A program made the position numbers and the translations under genes. Positions 34,861 through 43,614 of a stretch of 64,000 nt of DNA are shown here, in pieces; position 1 is the stretch's first letter; the number at the start of each line of letters is the position of its first letter. Origin of the DNA: Thermatribacter velox (lineage in GTDB: Bacteria > Atribacterota > Atribacteria > Atribacterales > Thermatribacteraceae); assembly GCF_038396615.1 (NCBI RefSeq), contig NZ_CP121689.1, positions 1,996,001 through 2,060,000 of the forward strand, in the 5' to 3' direction. The notes under the pieces were generated by a model. That model did not search any database and was not told the DNA's origin. It worked only from the letters and a program-made list of their open reading frames with translations.

Positions 34861-35640
34861 TCAGCCTGCAGGAGACAGGAAACGCAGAAGCGCTCCTACA
34901 AAAAGCTCGGTAACTCGCCCCAAAACAGGTAAAAAGTAAGGCAAAGCAGAAAGGATAACCCAAATTCCTATTCCCAGATTAAGAGGTAAACCTACCACAA
35001 ACACATTCATCTGGGGTATGGCCCGAGAAATGATTGCCAGGGTAAGATTGGTTAGAAAGAGAGCTGCCATAACTGGAGCCGCAATCTGTAGGGCTACTAC
35101 CATGACCTCCTGAACCAGGTTAAGAAAAGGAGCAAGCAGGTGTTCTCCCAGCAAGAAACTCCCCGGAGGAAGAAAGCGGAAAGAGTGTACCAATGCCCGC
35201 AAAGCAAGGTGATGACCGTCAATGCCCAAGTAGTAAAGAGTGGCCAGCATCAGGTAAAACTGACCGACCACTGAAGCGCCCAGGTTGGAAAGAGGGTCAA
35301 CTACATTAACGTAACTGAATCCCATCTCAAAATCGATTATCTCGCCGGCAATCTGAATACAAGCAAAAACAAAGGATACGATTAATCCCAGCACAAAGCC
35401 GGTGAGGCTCTCCGATAAAACAGCTGTCAAATAGCGAGCATCCAGGGCTGTCCAGCTCTGGGGAAAATCCACAAGAGGGAAAACCATGACCGCCACCAGG
35501 AAAGCAAGACCGATTTTGGCCAGCGGAGGAATAAAGCGAGAATTCAAAACTGGAGCCATCAAAAAAAGACCCAAAAAGCGCACCCAGACCAGGATAAACG
35601 GCAAGATATTGTTAGCCAGAACTTCCAAGATGTAGCTCAT
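34861..35640 (-). CDS. fliR: Flagellar export protein FliR
   Basis: 259 aa from ATG 35640 (AGGTGAT before it). Six hydrophobic segments; FEMGFSYVNVVDPLSNLGASVVGQF is FliR-typical. Part of the export channel. Starts one base after the fliQ stop; longer reading to 35685 is inside fliQ. Confidence 0.93.
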   Translation of the reverse strand: MSYILEVLANNILPFILVWVRFLGLFLMAPVLNSRFIPPLAKIGLAFLVAVMVFPLVDFPQSWTALDARYLTAVLSESLTGFVLGLIVSFVFACIQIAGEIIDFEMGFSYVNVVDPLSNLGASVVGQFYLMLATLYYLGIDGHHLALRALVHSFRFLPPGSFLLGEHLLAPFLNLVQEVMVVALQIAAPVMAALFLTNLTLAIISRAIPQMNVFVVGLPLNLGIGIWVILSALPYFLPVLGRVTELFVGALLRFLSPAG

Positions 35641-35641
35641 A

Positions 35642-35911
35642 TCACCTGATAAAAGAAGGCAGATTCCAGAAAAGACCCGCCGCAAAATCCATGAAAACCC
35701 GCAACATCCAGGGGCCGAGCAAAGCCAGAATGAGAAACACCGCCAGGATTTTGGGTACGAAGGTGAGGGTCAGTTCATGGATCTGGGTAACCGCCTGGAA
35801 GATACTCACCAGAATACCCACAAGTAGTGCCACACCCAGTATGGGTAGGGCAACTTTCATGACCAGCAGTAAACTTTCCCTTCCGATTTCCAGTACCAAG
35901 CTTTCCAGCAA
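35642..35911 (-). CDS. fliQ: Flagellar export protein FliQ
   Basis: 89 aa, two membrane helices, with LVGILVSIFQAVTQIHELTLTFVPKI between them, the FliQ signature. TTG 35911 has GAGGTGA at 7 bases. Confidence 0.93.
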   Translation of the reverse strand: MLESLVLEIGRESLLLVMKVALPILGVALLVGILVSIFQAVTQIHELTLTFVPKILAVFLILALLGPWMLRVFMDFAAGLFWNLPSFIR

Positions 35912-35926
35912 CTGTTCTCACCTCAA

Positions 35927-36712
35927 CTAACGGACTGAGAGCACCAGGCCCCGGGTTATCAATTCCCAGCCATCTACCAACACAAAAAGCAGTATCTTGA
36001 AAGGAAGAGAAATCATCACCGGTGGAAGCATCATCATCCCCATGGACATCAAAATGCTGGCCACCACCATGTCAATGAGCAGAAAAGGAACGTAGATGAT
36101 AAACCCCAGCATGAAAGCAATTTTCAACTCACTCAAAACAAAGGCCGGAATGAGGACGTAAGTAGGCACCTCATCGCGGTTTCTGGGCCGGGGAATTTTA
36201 GCCAGAGAAACCATAAGTGCCAGATCTTTTTCCTGGGTTTGGCGGAACATGAAATCGCGCAGAATAGCTTCTCCCTTGTTGAGAGCCTCATTCTGGGTGA
36301 TAGCACCATCCATAAAGGGCGTTAATACCTCCTGGTTGAGCTGAGAGAAAGTAGGCGCCATAACAAAGTAGGTTAAAAACAGGGCCAGTCCTATCAAAAC
36401 CGGAGTGGGGGGTATCTGAGGAGAACCCAAGGCATTGCGTACAAAAGCCAGCACCACCACAATCCTGGTGAAAGAAGTGAGCAGAATCAAAATGGCTGGA
36501 GCCAGACTCAAAACAGTCAGAAAAATCAAAACCTGCAGAGTAAACACGAACTGTTCAGGTTGTTCGGCAGTTTGGGGTTCAATGGAAATGCGGGGGATAA
36601 AAAGGGGAGTCTCCTGAGCCAGGGCTGAACCAAAGGTAGCCAGCACCAAACCAAGCAGTACCACCCAGTAAAAGTATTTCCTGATTCTCAAAAAAGGTGA
36701 CCAGCCCTTCAT
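35927..36712 (-). CDS. fliP: Flagellar export protein FliP
   Basis: 261 aa from ATG 36712, with a signal-like first helix (KYFYWVVLLGLVLATFGSALAQ) and the FliP core: TSFTRIVVVLAFVRNALGSPQIPP and PAFVLSELKIAFMLGFIIYVPFLLIDMVVASIL. Export gate subunit. The upstream in-frame extension overlaps fliO and is not used. Confidence 0.95.
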   Translation of the reverse strand: MKGWSPFLRIRKYFYWVVLLGLVLATFGSALAQETPLFIPRISIEPQTAEQPEQFVFTLQVLIFLTVLSLAPAILILLTSFTRIVVVLAFVRNALGSPQIPPTPVLIGLALFLTYFVMAPTFSQLNQEVLTPFMDGAITQNEALNKGEAILRDFMFRQTQEKDLALMVSLAKIPRPRNRDEVPTYVLIPAFVLSELKIAFMLGFIIYVPFLLIDMVVASILMSMGMMMLPPVMISLPFKILLFVLVDGWELITRGLVLSVR

Positions 36713-36713
36713 A

Positions 36714-37157
36714 CTAATCGTTCTTCCTCCGCCCCAGAATGAGATCCAGATAGGAAGTGAAACCGGACGACGTGGGTTTTTGCTCCTCGAGCTCTTCCAT
36801 CTGGAATTCCGCAACCTCCCGAACCGTGTTTCCGCTCTGAGCCAGCATGATTACCCGTTCTCCAACCCGAAAAAGGTACATCGAGAGTTTCTGGCTGACC
36901 GGAAAAAAATCCAGCAACACCATGTACCGAGAGGAGGCAAGACGGGGTTTTTCCCTTGCAAAACGCCTCAGAAAGTAGTAAAGACCCCATAAACACAGAA
37001 TAACAAACAGGAAGGCCAGAGCTACCCTGAGCACATCGACCCCCCCTGAAAAGGAAGGAGGAGCAACCTCAGGAAGCTCGAGTTCATCCTGAGCAAAAGC
37101 TGCTCTTTCCAAAAGTAGGAACAAAAAAAACAACCAGGAAACCCGGAGTAACCTCAC
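36714..37157 (-). CDS. fliO: Flagellar biosynthesis protein FliO
   Basis: 147 aa: a signal-like first helix (LFFLFLLLERAAFAQ), one membrane segment (LAFLFVILCLWGLYYFLRRF) and a small cytoplasmic domain (MVLLDFFPVSQKLSMYLFRVGERVIML). Assists FliP assembly. Sequence is poorly conserved in this family; position between fliY and fliP supports the call. Confidence 0.85.
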   Translation of the reverse strand: MRLLRVSWLFFLFLLLERAAFAQDELELPEVAPPSFSGGVDVLRVALAFLFVILCLWGLYYFLRRFAREKPRLASSRYMVLLDFFPVSQKLSMYLFRVGERVIMLAQSGNTVREVAEFQMEELEEQKPTSSGFTSYLDLILGRRKND

Positions 37158-37159
37158 GA

Positions 37160-38215
37160 TTACTGAGCCCTCGCTTCTTTTAATGATTTAATGCGCTCTT
37201 CAGGTTTTATAATCTCGGTAATCCGCACCCCAAAATTCTCTTCAATCACCACCACCTCACCACGGGCAAAAAGAACATCATTCACATAGAGATCTGCCGG
37301 CTCACCAGCCAGCTTATCAAGCTCAATGATGGAGCCAGGGCCTAAATCCAGAATCTCGCTTATAGCAAGGCGAGTCCTTCCCAGCTCTACAATCACGGGT
37401 AAGCTCACATCCATGAGTAATTCCAGGTTAATTTTTTCGGCCGCTTCTTCTCGTTTTTTAAATTCAGCAAATTCCACCTTTTTTGCTTCAACGGTAGGCT
37501 TACTCTTTTTCTCGGGAGGTTGCTCCTCTTCCCTCGCGCCAGTCTCCTCGGCACCACCACTTTCAAGTTCTGCTTTCTCCTCTTCCTCGCTCGTTTCTTC
37601 GGGTACCACAACTTCTTCCCCAGGAAGAAGTGAGCTAACAACTTCTTTGGCCAGACTCAAGGGAACCAGCTGTATCATGGAACTATCGATGACATCTTCC
37701 ACCACCAAGCGAAAGGTGATGGCCACCAGGGATTCTTCACCCTGCTCCTCTACCCATCTCTTTTCCGCTTCAGAAACATTCTCAAAAACTACCTCCGGTG
37801 GAGAAATGCTTACTCGAAGGCCCAAAAAATCAGAAAGTGCTGTTGAAGCAGAACCCATCATCTGATTCATGGCCTCACCAAGTGCGCTGATTCCCAGCTC
37901 GTCAATCTCCTGAGGAAGATCGCTTTTCCCATCGCCACCCATCATGAGACTAACCATGGCTTTCGCATCTTCGTTTTTGATGAGCAAAATATTACTTCCT
38001 CGCAAACCCTCTGCATAGAGCACCTTTACCATAATATGTTCTTCCGGGAAAAAGGCATCCATTTCCTGCGAAGAAACTACTTCAACTCGAGGAACGGTTA
38101 TCTCCACTCTTTTTCCCAAAAGACCACTCAAGGCTGTGGCCGCAGAACCCATGGAAATGTTGGATATTTCCCCCAACACATCTTTTTCTTGAGAAGTCAA
38201 GAGTTCTTCACTCAT
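37160..38215 (-). CDS. fliY: Flagellar switch phosphatase FliY
   Basis: 351 aa. N-terminal CheC-like domain with two active-site patterns (GEISNISMGSAATALSG, GEAMNQMMGSASTALSDF), an acidic Glu-rich linker (about 200-255) and a C-terminal FliN/SPOA domain (VIVELGRTRLAISEILDLGPGSIIELD). Joins the switch ring and removes phosphate from CheY. Overlaps fliM by 8 bases. Confidence 0.93.
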   Translation of the reverse strand: MSEELLTSQEKDVLGEISNISMGSAATALSGLLGKRVEITVPRVEVVSSQEMDAFFPEEHIMVKVLYAEGLRGSNILLIKNEDAKAMVSLMMGGDGKSDLPQEIDELGISALGEAMNQMMGSASTALSDFLGLRVSISPPEVVFENVSEAEKRWVEEQGEESLVAITFRLVVEDVIDSSMIQLVPLSLAKEVVSSLLPGEEVVVPEETSEEEEKAELESGGAEETGAREEEQPPEKKSKPTVEAKKVEFAEFKKREEAAEKINLELLMDVSLPVIVELGRTRLAISEILDLGPGSIIELDKLAGEPADLYVNDVLFARGEVVVIEENFGVRITEIIKPEERIKSLKEARAQ

Positions 38216-39212
38216 GATTCGTTTCCTCCTTCAAGCGGTCTACCCGCACCGCAATTCTATTGCCTACACGCCCAGGAACACCAACCATTTTCACCTTCTT
38301 ACCCACCCGGATATTAAGCGGCTTGTTAATCCTCTGATTAAGCACCACCACATCCCCCACCTCGAGTTCCAGAAAGTCGCCGAGAGAAATGTTGGTTCTT
38401 CCCAGCTCCACGGAAATAGGGAGTTTCACTTTACCCATCAAGCGTTCCACGTTTTTCTGGATCTCTGGATCACTGCTTTTCCGAGAAGCAAACCACAGCG
38501 AAGCGCTCAAACTCCTGGTAATCGGCTCAACCACGATATACGGTATACAAACGGTCAACATTCCCTGTCGATCTCCTATTTCAATCTCAAAGCTAAAGAG
38601 AATCACCATATCGTTGCCGGATACAATTTGCACAAATTCCAGGTTAGACTCCATCGCTTCAATCCGGGGCTCAATACTGTAAATGCTACTCCAGGCCTCG
38701 GTCATAGCCATCATGACTCTCTCCATAATGCCACCCATGATTCGGTTTTCAATCTCGGTAAGGGCTCGGATATGAGCCGGGACCCCTCCCGGGCCTCCCA
38801 GAAGGCGGTCCAGCATCAAAAAGACGATATCCAAGCTAATCTGAAGCAGACATCTTCCCTCAAGTGGCAGCATGGAAAAAATGCACAAATATGTTGGACT
38901 GGGCACTGAACGCACAAATTCATCATAAGTGAGCTGATCAACGGAAAGAAGGTTAATCTGTACTCTGCTCCTCAAAAAAGCCGCCAGGTTGGTGGAAGCA
39001 AGGCGTGAAAAAGCCGAAAATATCATGTGGAAAGTGCGGATCTGGTCTTTGGAAAACCGCTCTGGCCTTCTGAAATCGTAGACCTTAACCCGCCTCTCCG
39101 AGACTTTTTCTTTCTCTATTTCCTGCTTAACAGCCTCAGCGGTTTCTTCTCCCTCAGTAAGGGCCTTAAGCAGTGCATCAATTTCTTCCTGAGAAAGAAT
39201 CTCCTTGCTCAT
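38208..39212 (-). CDS. fliM: Flagellar switch protein FliM
   Basis: 334 aa. N-terminal CheY-binding peptide region (EILSQEEIDALLKAL), middle domain (FRRPERFSKDQIRTFHMIFS, MEIENRIMGGIMERVM-like segment) and C-terminal SPOA domain (ISVELGRTNISLGDFLELEVGDVVVL). Confidence 0.95.
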   Translation of the reverse strand: MSKEILSQEEIDALLKALTEGEETAEAVKQEIEKEKVSERRVKVYDFRRPERFSKDQIRTFHMIFSAFSRLASTNLAAFLRSRVQINLLSVDQLTYDEFVRSVPSPTYLCIFSMLPLEGRCLLQISLDIVFLMLDRLLGGPGGVPAHIRALTEIENRIMGGIMERVMMAMTEAWSSIYSIEPRIEAMESNLEFVQIVSGNDMVILFSFEIEIGDRQGMLTVCIPYIVVEPITRSLSASLWFASRKSSDPEIQKNVERLMGKVKLPISVELGRTNISLGDFLELEVGDVVVLNQRINKPLNIRVGKKVKMVGVPGRVGNRIAVRVDRLKEETNHE

Positions 39213-39229
39213 GCCTCACGCCCTCGTGA

Positions 39230-39718
39230 TTACTGCATCACAAAGTCAACAAAATAAATCTCTTCTACCTCCCCACTGCTTAAAAGGCCGTTAAGCGTTT
39301 CTGCAATGTCGCGCTTCAGTTTTTCCTTCCCTTCTGGCTTAAGAAGCTCTTCAGAATTTCGGGAACTGATCACCAGAATGATGGCGTCTCTAACTTCCAC
39401 CATGCGCTTTTTAATCTCATCGATAACTTTTTGATCGCGAGTGGACACACCCAGCACCACTTTAACATAGCGCAACACATCTTTATCAGCAAGGTTGACC
39501 AGAAATTGCTGGTCAAAAGTGTAAACGAGGGGTGGTTTGGGCTTAGCCTCCCTTGCTCCCAGAAATTTTTGCAATAGACCGCTCTGCTTAACGTAGAAAA
39601 AACCCATAAAAGCAACCAGCCCCAGGGTGGCAAAAAGCATGATTTTTCTCATTGGAGAAGAGCTTTTTTCCTCTTCTAAAACTTCTTCCGCTTCCTGAGC
39701 TTTTACTTCTTCTGGCAT
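39230..39718 (-). CDS. fliL: Flagellar basal-body protein FliL
   Basis: 162 aa with one membrane segment (about residues 25-43) and a periplasmic domain ending SSGEVEEIYFVDFVMQ, the FliL-type F-x-D-F-V-x-Q ending. Stabilises or supports stator units. Confidence 0.9.
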   Translation of the reverse strand: MPEEVKAQEAEEVLEEEKSSSPMRKIMLFATLGLVAFMGFFYVKQSGLLQKFLGAREAKPKPPLVYTFDQQFLVNLADKDVLRYVKVVLGVSTRDQKVIDEIKKRMVEVRDAIILVISSRNSEELLKPEGKEKLKRDIAETLNGLLSSGEVEEIYFVDFVMQ

Positions 39719-39723
39719 GGTGT

Positions 39724-40452
39724 TTACGCCTCCTTTCCACGCAAGATTACTATTTCCACCCGACGATTTTTTCTTCGGTGTTCCTCATCAAGGTTGGGGA
39801 CCAAAGGACGATACTGCCCATAACCCACGGCTATCAAACGCTCAGGAGACATCCCTTCTTCCTCAACAAAGTAGCGCAGGACTGCAATGGCCCTGGCTGC
39901 GGACAGCTCCCAGTTGGATGGGAAGCGGGGCGTATTGATAGGCAAATCACACGTGTGTCCTTCAATACGCACCGAATTGTCAATGCCTTTCAAAACATCG
40001 GCGACTGCGTGCAGAACCGGAATCATCTCCGGCCTCAAGTCGGCACTCCCCAAGTCAAAGAAAACGTTATCCAGAAAGGTAATTACCAAACCACGCTCGT
40101 CAATCTTGATATCCACTTTCTCAGGAGAAATCGCTTTTTCCTCAATGAGCTTTTTCTCAATCTCTCTCTGGAGACCAGCCAATTTTAACTCCACAAGGCC
40201 CGAAGGGTTAATCTGGGTAGGGGGCTTAGGAACCGGGATATCCGAGGGCTGTAAAACTCTGGGGCCACCCTCCAAAACACCCAGCGCACCCTGGATAGAG
40301 GAGATGACCTCTTTAAAGCGAGCCACATCAATAGTGGACAACGCAAAAAGAAGAACAAAAAAACAAAGTAGAAGCGACATAAAGTCGCCATAGGTTTGAG
40401 TCCACAAGGGCGCACCCGGAGGTGCTTCTTCACTCTTTCTGGGCCTTGGCAT
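39724..40452 (-). CDS. motB: Stator protein MotB
   Basis: 242 aa. Single membrane helix after TQTYGDFMSLLLCFFVLLFAL with the proton/sodium-binding Asp at about residue 23, a plug segment and an OmpA-like peptidoglycan-binding domain (IEGHTCDLP, NWELSAARAIAVLRYF, RRVEIVIL). Ion type cannot be told. Confidence 0.93.
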   Translation of the reverse strand: MPRPRKSEEAPPGAPLWTQTYGDFMSLLLCFFVLLFALSTIDVARFKEVISSIQGALGVLEGGPRVLQPSDIPVPKPPTQINPSGLVELKLAGLQREIEKKLIEEKAISPEKVDIKIDERGLVITFLDNVFFDLGSADLRPEMIPVLHAVADVLKGIDNSVRIEGHTCDLPINTPRFPSNWELSAARAIAVLRYFVEEEGMSPERLIAVGYGQYRPLVPNLDEEHRRKNRRVEIVILRGKEA

Positions 40453-40459
40453 TTTTCCA

Positions 40460-41275
40460 TCAACCTCCTGCTTCTCTTCTCAAAGTTATAACTCGCTCTC
40501 CGGTTTCTCGCTCCCGCTCAAATGCTTCCCTAACCTGAGGAGCAAAGAAGGATTTGAGCTTCTCCTCAACAATGCGCGGATTATCTCCAGCCTGAATAGA
40601 CAGAATACCTTCGATGATAACTTCTTTAAGCAGGATTTCCTCCTGACTTCGCAACTTAAGTTTGTTAGCCACTGGAAGACAGAAAAGGTTAGCGATGATG
40701 GCTCCATACAGGGTGGTCAAAAGTGCCACTGCCATACCAGGTCCGACTTTTTTGGGGTCATCAAGGTTAACCAGCATGGCTACCAGGCCAATGAGAGTTC
40801 CAATAAGGCCAAAAGCGGGGGCAAAGGTACCCATGGTCTCAAAAATGGAGCGGCCTAATTTGTGGCGTTCCTCGAGAAAGAGAAGTTCGGTCTCCAGGAT
40901 GCTCTTCACCAACTGAGGGTCAGTACCATCGACCACCAGTTGAATACCTTTTCTGAAAAAGGGGTCTTCAAAGCGTTCCGACTCTTCCTCAAGTGCCAGC
41001 AGTCCTTCTTTGCGAGCTTTTTCAGCAAGTGAAACCAAGACAGAAATGACTTCTTGCGAGGAAGGGAGTTTCTCTTTCATGGCAATTTGGAAGAGCTGGA
41101 ATGCCTTCATCACCTGCTCAAAACGAAAGCTGATCATAGTCGCTGCTATGGTTCCCCCACCGGTAATTAAAACTGAAGAAATGCTTATAAAAACTTGAAA
41201 ATCTGCCGAACCAAGCATTCCCCAGAAAAGCAAAACCACTCCCAGTGCAAGACCAATAAGGGTAGCCTTATCCAT
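40460..41275 (-). CDS. motA: Stator protein MotA
   Basis: 271 aa from ATG 41275. Four membrane helices with the conserved TFAPAFGLIGTLIGLVAMLVNL and GMAVALLTTLYGAIIANLFCLP; cytoplasmic loop between helices 2 and 3. GGGGAGAGA is directly upstream; start overlaps flbD by 8 bases. Confidence 0.93.
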   Translation of the reverse strand: MDKATLIGLALGVVLLFWGMLGSADFQVFISISSVLITGGGTIAATMISFRFEQVMKAFQLFQIAMKEKLPSSQEVISVLVSLAEKARKEGLLALEEESERFEDPFFRKGIQLVVDGTDPQLVKSILETELLFLEERHKLGRSIFETMGTFAPAFGLIGTLIGLVAMLVNLDDPKKVGPGMAVALLTTLYGAIIANLFCLPVANKLKLRSQEEILLKEVIIEGILSIQAGDNPRIVEEKLKSFFAPQVREAFERERETGERVITLRREAGG

Positions 41276-41501
41276 TCTCTCTCCCCCGTTCAGAGTGAAT
41301 TTCACTAATTAATATCCGGGCCATGCCACTTTTACGTCGAAATTCGATGATTTTTTCTATCACTTCCTCCACCTTTTCCTGAACCACGTACTTTTTTCCG
41401 GTAACCAAAGTAATTACCGTATCCGGAGTAGCCTCAATGGTCTCGATTAAATCTGAATTCACCACAAAAACCGATCCGTTAAAACGAGTAACTGCAATCA
41501 T
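41268..41501 (-). CDS. flbD: FlbD-type small flagellar protein
   Basis: 77 aa: MIAVTRFNGSVFVVNSDLIE, then EATPDTVITLVTGKKYVVQE, a SwrD/FlbD (YlzI) family pattern. In Bacillus, SwrD increases flagellar power. Sits between flgE and motA as usual. Not the unrelated Caulobacter regulator of the same name. Confidence 0.85.
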   Translation of the reverse strand: MIAVTRFNGSVFVVNSDLIETIEATPDTVITLVTGKKYVVQEKVEEVIEKIIEFRRKSGMARILISEIHSERGRENG

Positions 41502-41514
41502 CTTTTTCCCCCTT

Positions 41515-41544
41515 CCGGGGTTCCCTCTTAAGAGGGAACCCCGG
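41515..41544 (-). other. Perfect hairpin between flgE and flbD
   Basis: CCGGGGTTCCCTCTTAAGAGGGAACCCCGG is a 30-base perfect palindrome just after the flgE stop. On the transcribed strand it is followed by AAGGGGGAAAAAG, so there is no T run and a terminator is unlikely. It may protect or process the flgE mRNA or lower expression of flbD-motA onward. I quote only its arms as the pairing unit. Confidence 0.7.
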
Positions 41545-41552
41545 AAAAATCA

Positions 41553-42779
41553 CTAACGTTTAATGTTTATCAAATCCTGGAGCATCTCGTCAGAAGTGGT
41601 TATTACCTTTGAGTTAGCCTGAAAACCTCTTTGAGTAACAATCATGCTGGTAAACTCCTGGGCCAAATCCACATTGGACATCTCCAGCGCCCCCACCGCG
41701 ATGCTGCCCCGACCACCGCTTCCTGCAGGACCGACGCTGGGCAAGCCAGAGTTGTTAGAAATCTGAAACAAATTACCACCTACCCGGAGCAGGCCCGCGG
41801 GATTGGAAAAAGTAGCCAGGGCAATCTGAGCCAGGGGCTTGGACTGACCATTGGTGAAAATACCAGTGATTACTCCGCTTGAATCAGTAGTTACCATGTC
41901 GAGCGACCCTGCCTCGTAGCCGTCCTGTGAAGCCACATAAGCAGTGGAAGGACTTCCAAACTGAGTGAGAATCGAGAAATCCAGATTCAGGTTAAGGTCT
42001 TCAGCTCCAGTAATCGTGAACGTTGCACTGCCGGTGCCTCCTGAGCTCACTTCACCAGTTGCTGGGTCAAAAGCAAGAGTGCCCGAGCCGCCCGAGCTGG
42101 GTGCACCGCCATCCAGAGTAGCTTCCCAGGTCCACTCGTTAGGGTTGGCAGTTTTTTCAAAGGTAATGGTTAGGTTATGCACATTCCCCAGAGAATCATA
42201 AACCTGGACACTGGTGAAATAACTATCTCCCGTTGCCGCGTTGGCATCCAAGTTACCCTCGAGACCCACATTGCCGGTAGCTTTAGGGCTCATCTGAGTC
42301 CCCACTGGAATAATGATGTCCTGTAAGGCCTGGGTGGTGTCAATATTGCCGCTTGAGTCAGCCATCCACCCCTGAAGGCGGTACCCATTGCTGTTGACCA
42401 GTGCACCATCAGCAGAGGTTTTCATGGCCCCATCACGAGTGTAGTAATTTTGTTCACCATCGCTAACCACAAAAAAACCCGAACCCTGAATGGCAAAATC
42501 GGTGGGATTATCGGTGGTCTGCAGGCTACCTGCCGTAAATATGGTATCGATACTACTTATGGCAGTACCCAATCCCACCTGTTTGGGGTTCACACCCCCC
42601 AATCCTCCGGCTTCGGGACTCCTCGCCCCTTCAATAGTCTGGCTAAGTATATCCTCAAAAGTAACCCGACTGGCCTTGAAGGCCACCGTATTCACATTAG
42701 CGATGTTGTTACCAATTACGTCCATACGGGTCTGGTGATTTTTCAGGCCAGAAACCCCGGCAAACAGAGAACGCATCAT
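41553..42779 (-). CDS. flgE: Flagellar hook protein FlgE
   Basis: 408 aa. N-terminal rod/hook signature (MRSLFAGVSGLKNHQTRMDV, IGNNIANVNTVAFK), central variable domains and C-terminal VDLAQEFTSMIVTQRGFQANSKVITTSDEML. Secreted hook subunit. ATG 42779 and 42776 are both possible. Separated from upstream genes by 61 bases with an AT-rich spacer. Confidence 0.95.
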   Translation of the reverse strand: MMRSLFAGVSGLKNHQTRMDVIGNNIANVNTVAFKASRVTFEDILSQTIEGARSPEAGGLGGVNPKQVGLGTAISSIDTIFTAGSLQTTDNPTDFAIQGSGFFVVSDGEQNYYTRDGAMKTSADGALVNSNGYRLQGWMADSSGNIDTTQALQDIIIPVGTQMSPKATGNVGLEGNLDANAATGDSYFTSVQVYDSLGNVHNLTITFEKTANPNEWTWEATLDGGAPSSGGSGTLAFDPATGEVSSGGTGSATFTITGAEDLNLNLDFSILTQFGSPSTAYVASQDGYEAGSLDMVTTDSSGVITGIFTNGQSKPLAQIALATFSNPAGLLRVGGNLFQISNNSGLPSVGPAGSGGRGSIAVGALEMSNVDLAQEFTSMIVTQRGFQANSKVITTSDEMLQDLINIKR

Positions 42780-42840
42780 ACGCCGTCAACCTCCCCTCAA
42801 GGGACCCCCGACTGAGCGGTCCAGCCCCTTTAAATTCAAT

Positions 42841-43212
42841 TTAAATAATTACTGCTGAATCAATGTTAGTAAATACTTTCTCCTGAGAAGCTTCCATACA
42901 GGTCAAAACCGTCTTCTCAGGCACTCTGACCACAAATCCCACACCGTCCACGATAACCAGCGAAGTCTGGCTGCCCTTGGCAGCGGCTCTGGAAATACCT
43001 TCCTGCAAGCGTTCTGTAGTTTTTCCATCCAGGCTTATCCCTCGCTCCTCTATGCGGCGGCGAGCATGCAGGGAAAAACGCACTTCTTCCTCTTGCAGGA
43101 ATTTTTCAAAGCGAGAAGTGCCTTGCTGCAAGTTTCTGACACGGGAAAGTGGTGTCTTATTGGTGATATTTTCTGTCAACCAGCGGTCGTTGAAACCTAT
43201 CTCTCGCACCAC
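42841..43212 (-). CDS. TIGR02530-type flagellar operon protein
   Basis: About 123 aa from GTG 43212. SLHARRRIEERGISLDGKTTERL and LVIVDGVGFVVRVPEKTVLTCM match the small protein found between flgD and flgE in many Bacillota-like operons. Function unknown. Start overlaps the flgD stop; an ATG at 43254 would overlap flgD by 41 bases. Confidence 0.75.
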   Translation of the reverse strand: MVREIGFNDRWLTENITNKTPLSRVRNLQQGTSRFEKFLQEEEVRFSLHARRRIEERGISLDGKTTERLQEGISRAAAKGSQTSLVIVDGVGFVVRVPEKTVLTCMEASQEKVFTNIDSAVII

Positions 43213-43213
43213 G

Positions 43214-43600
43214 TTACTCAAGAACCTCCCGGACCTCGGATAGCAAATACTCACTACCCCCTATACTAAGCGTCAGCGCATCCTCGCCCAGACTCACGCT
43301 TTCCACCACTCCCTCTTCGCCACCAACCAGCGACACTCTTTTCCCAACCAGGGCTGCTCCTTCAAGAAACAAGAGTTGCCGCAGTGAATTATTGGTATTC
43401 TGCACTTCCTCCAGAGTAGAATACTGAGCCAGCTGGGCACCGAACTCGCTTCCCTGCATGGGATCCAGGGGATTCTGATAGCGCAACTCACACACCAGAA
43501 GTTGCAAAAAATCGTGGTGGGTTAGCTCTCTTTTATCCTGATTTTCCTGGACCTTTCCACTCCCGGTATAATACGTAGCACTCTCCACCGGTAGTATCAT
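43214..43600 (-). CDS. flgD: Hook-capping protein FlgD, short form
   Basis: 128 aa with the conserved FlgD core HHDFLQLLVCELRYQNPLDPMQGSEFGAQLAQYSTLEE. The C-terminal tudor/Fn3-like domains of longer FlgD proteins are absent, as in Bacillus-type short FlgD. Confidence 0.9.
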   Translation of the reverse strand: MILPVESATYYTGSGKVQENQDKRELTHHDFLQLLVCELRYQNPLDPMQGSEFGAQLAQYSTLEEVQNTNNSLRQLLFLEGAALVGKRVSLVGGEEGVVESVSLGEDALTLSIGGSEYLLSEVREVLE

Positions 43601-43614
43601 TTAGCCACACCCCC

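Noticed and set aside
41515-41544. Hairpin after flgE as an intrinsic terminator
   Set aside because: The downstream side on the transcribed strand is GGGGGAAAAAG rather than a T run.
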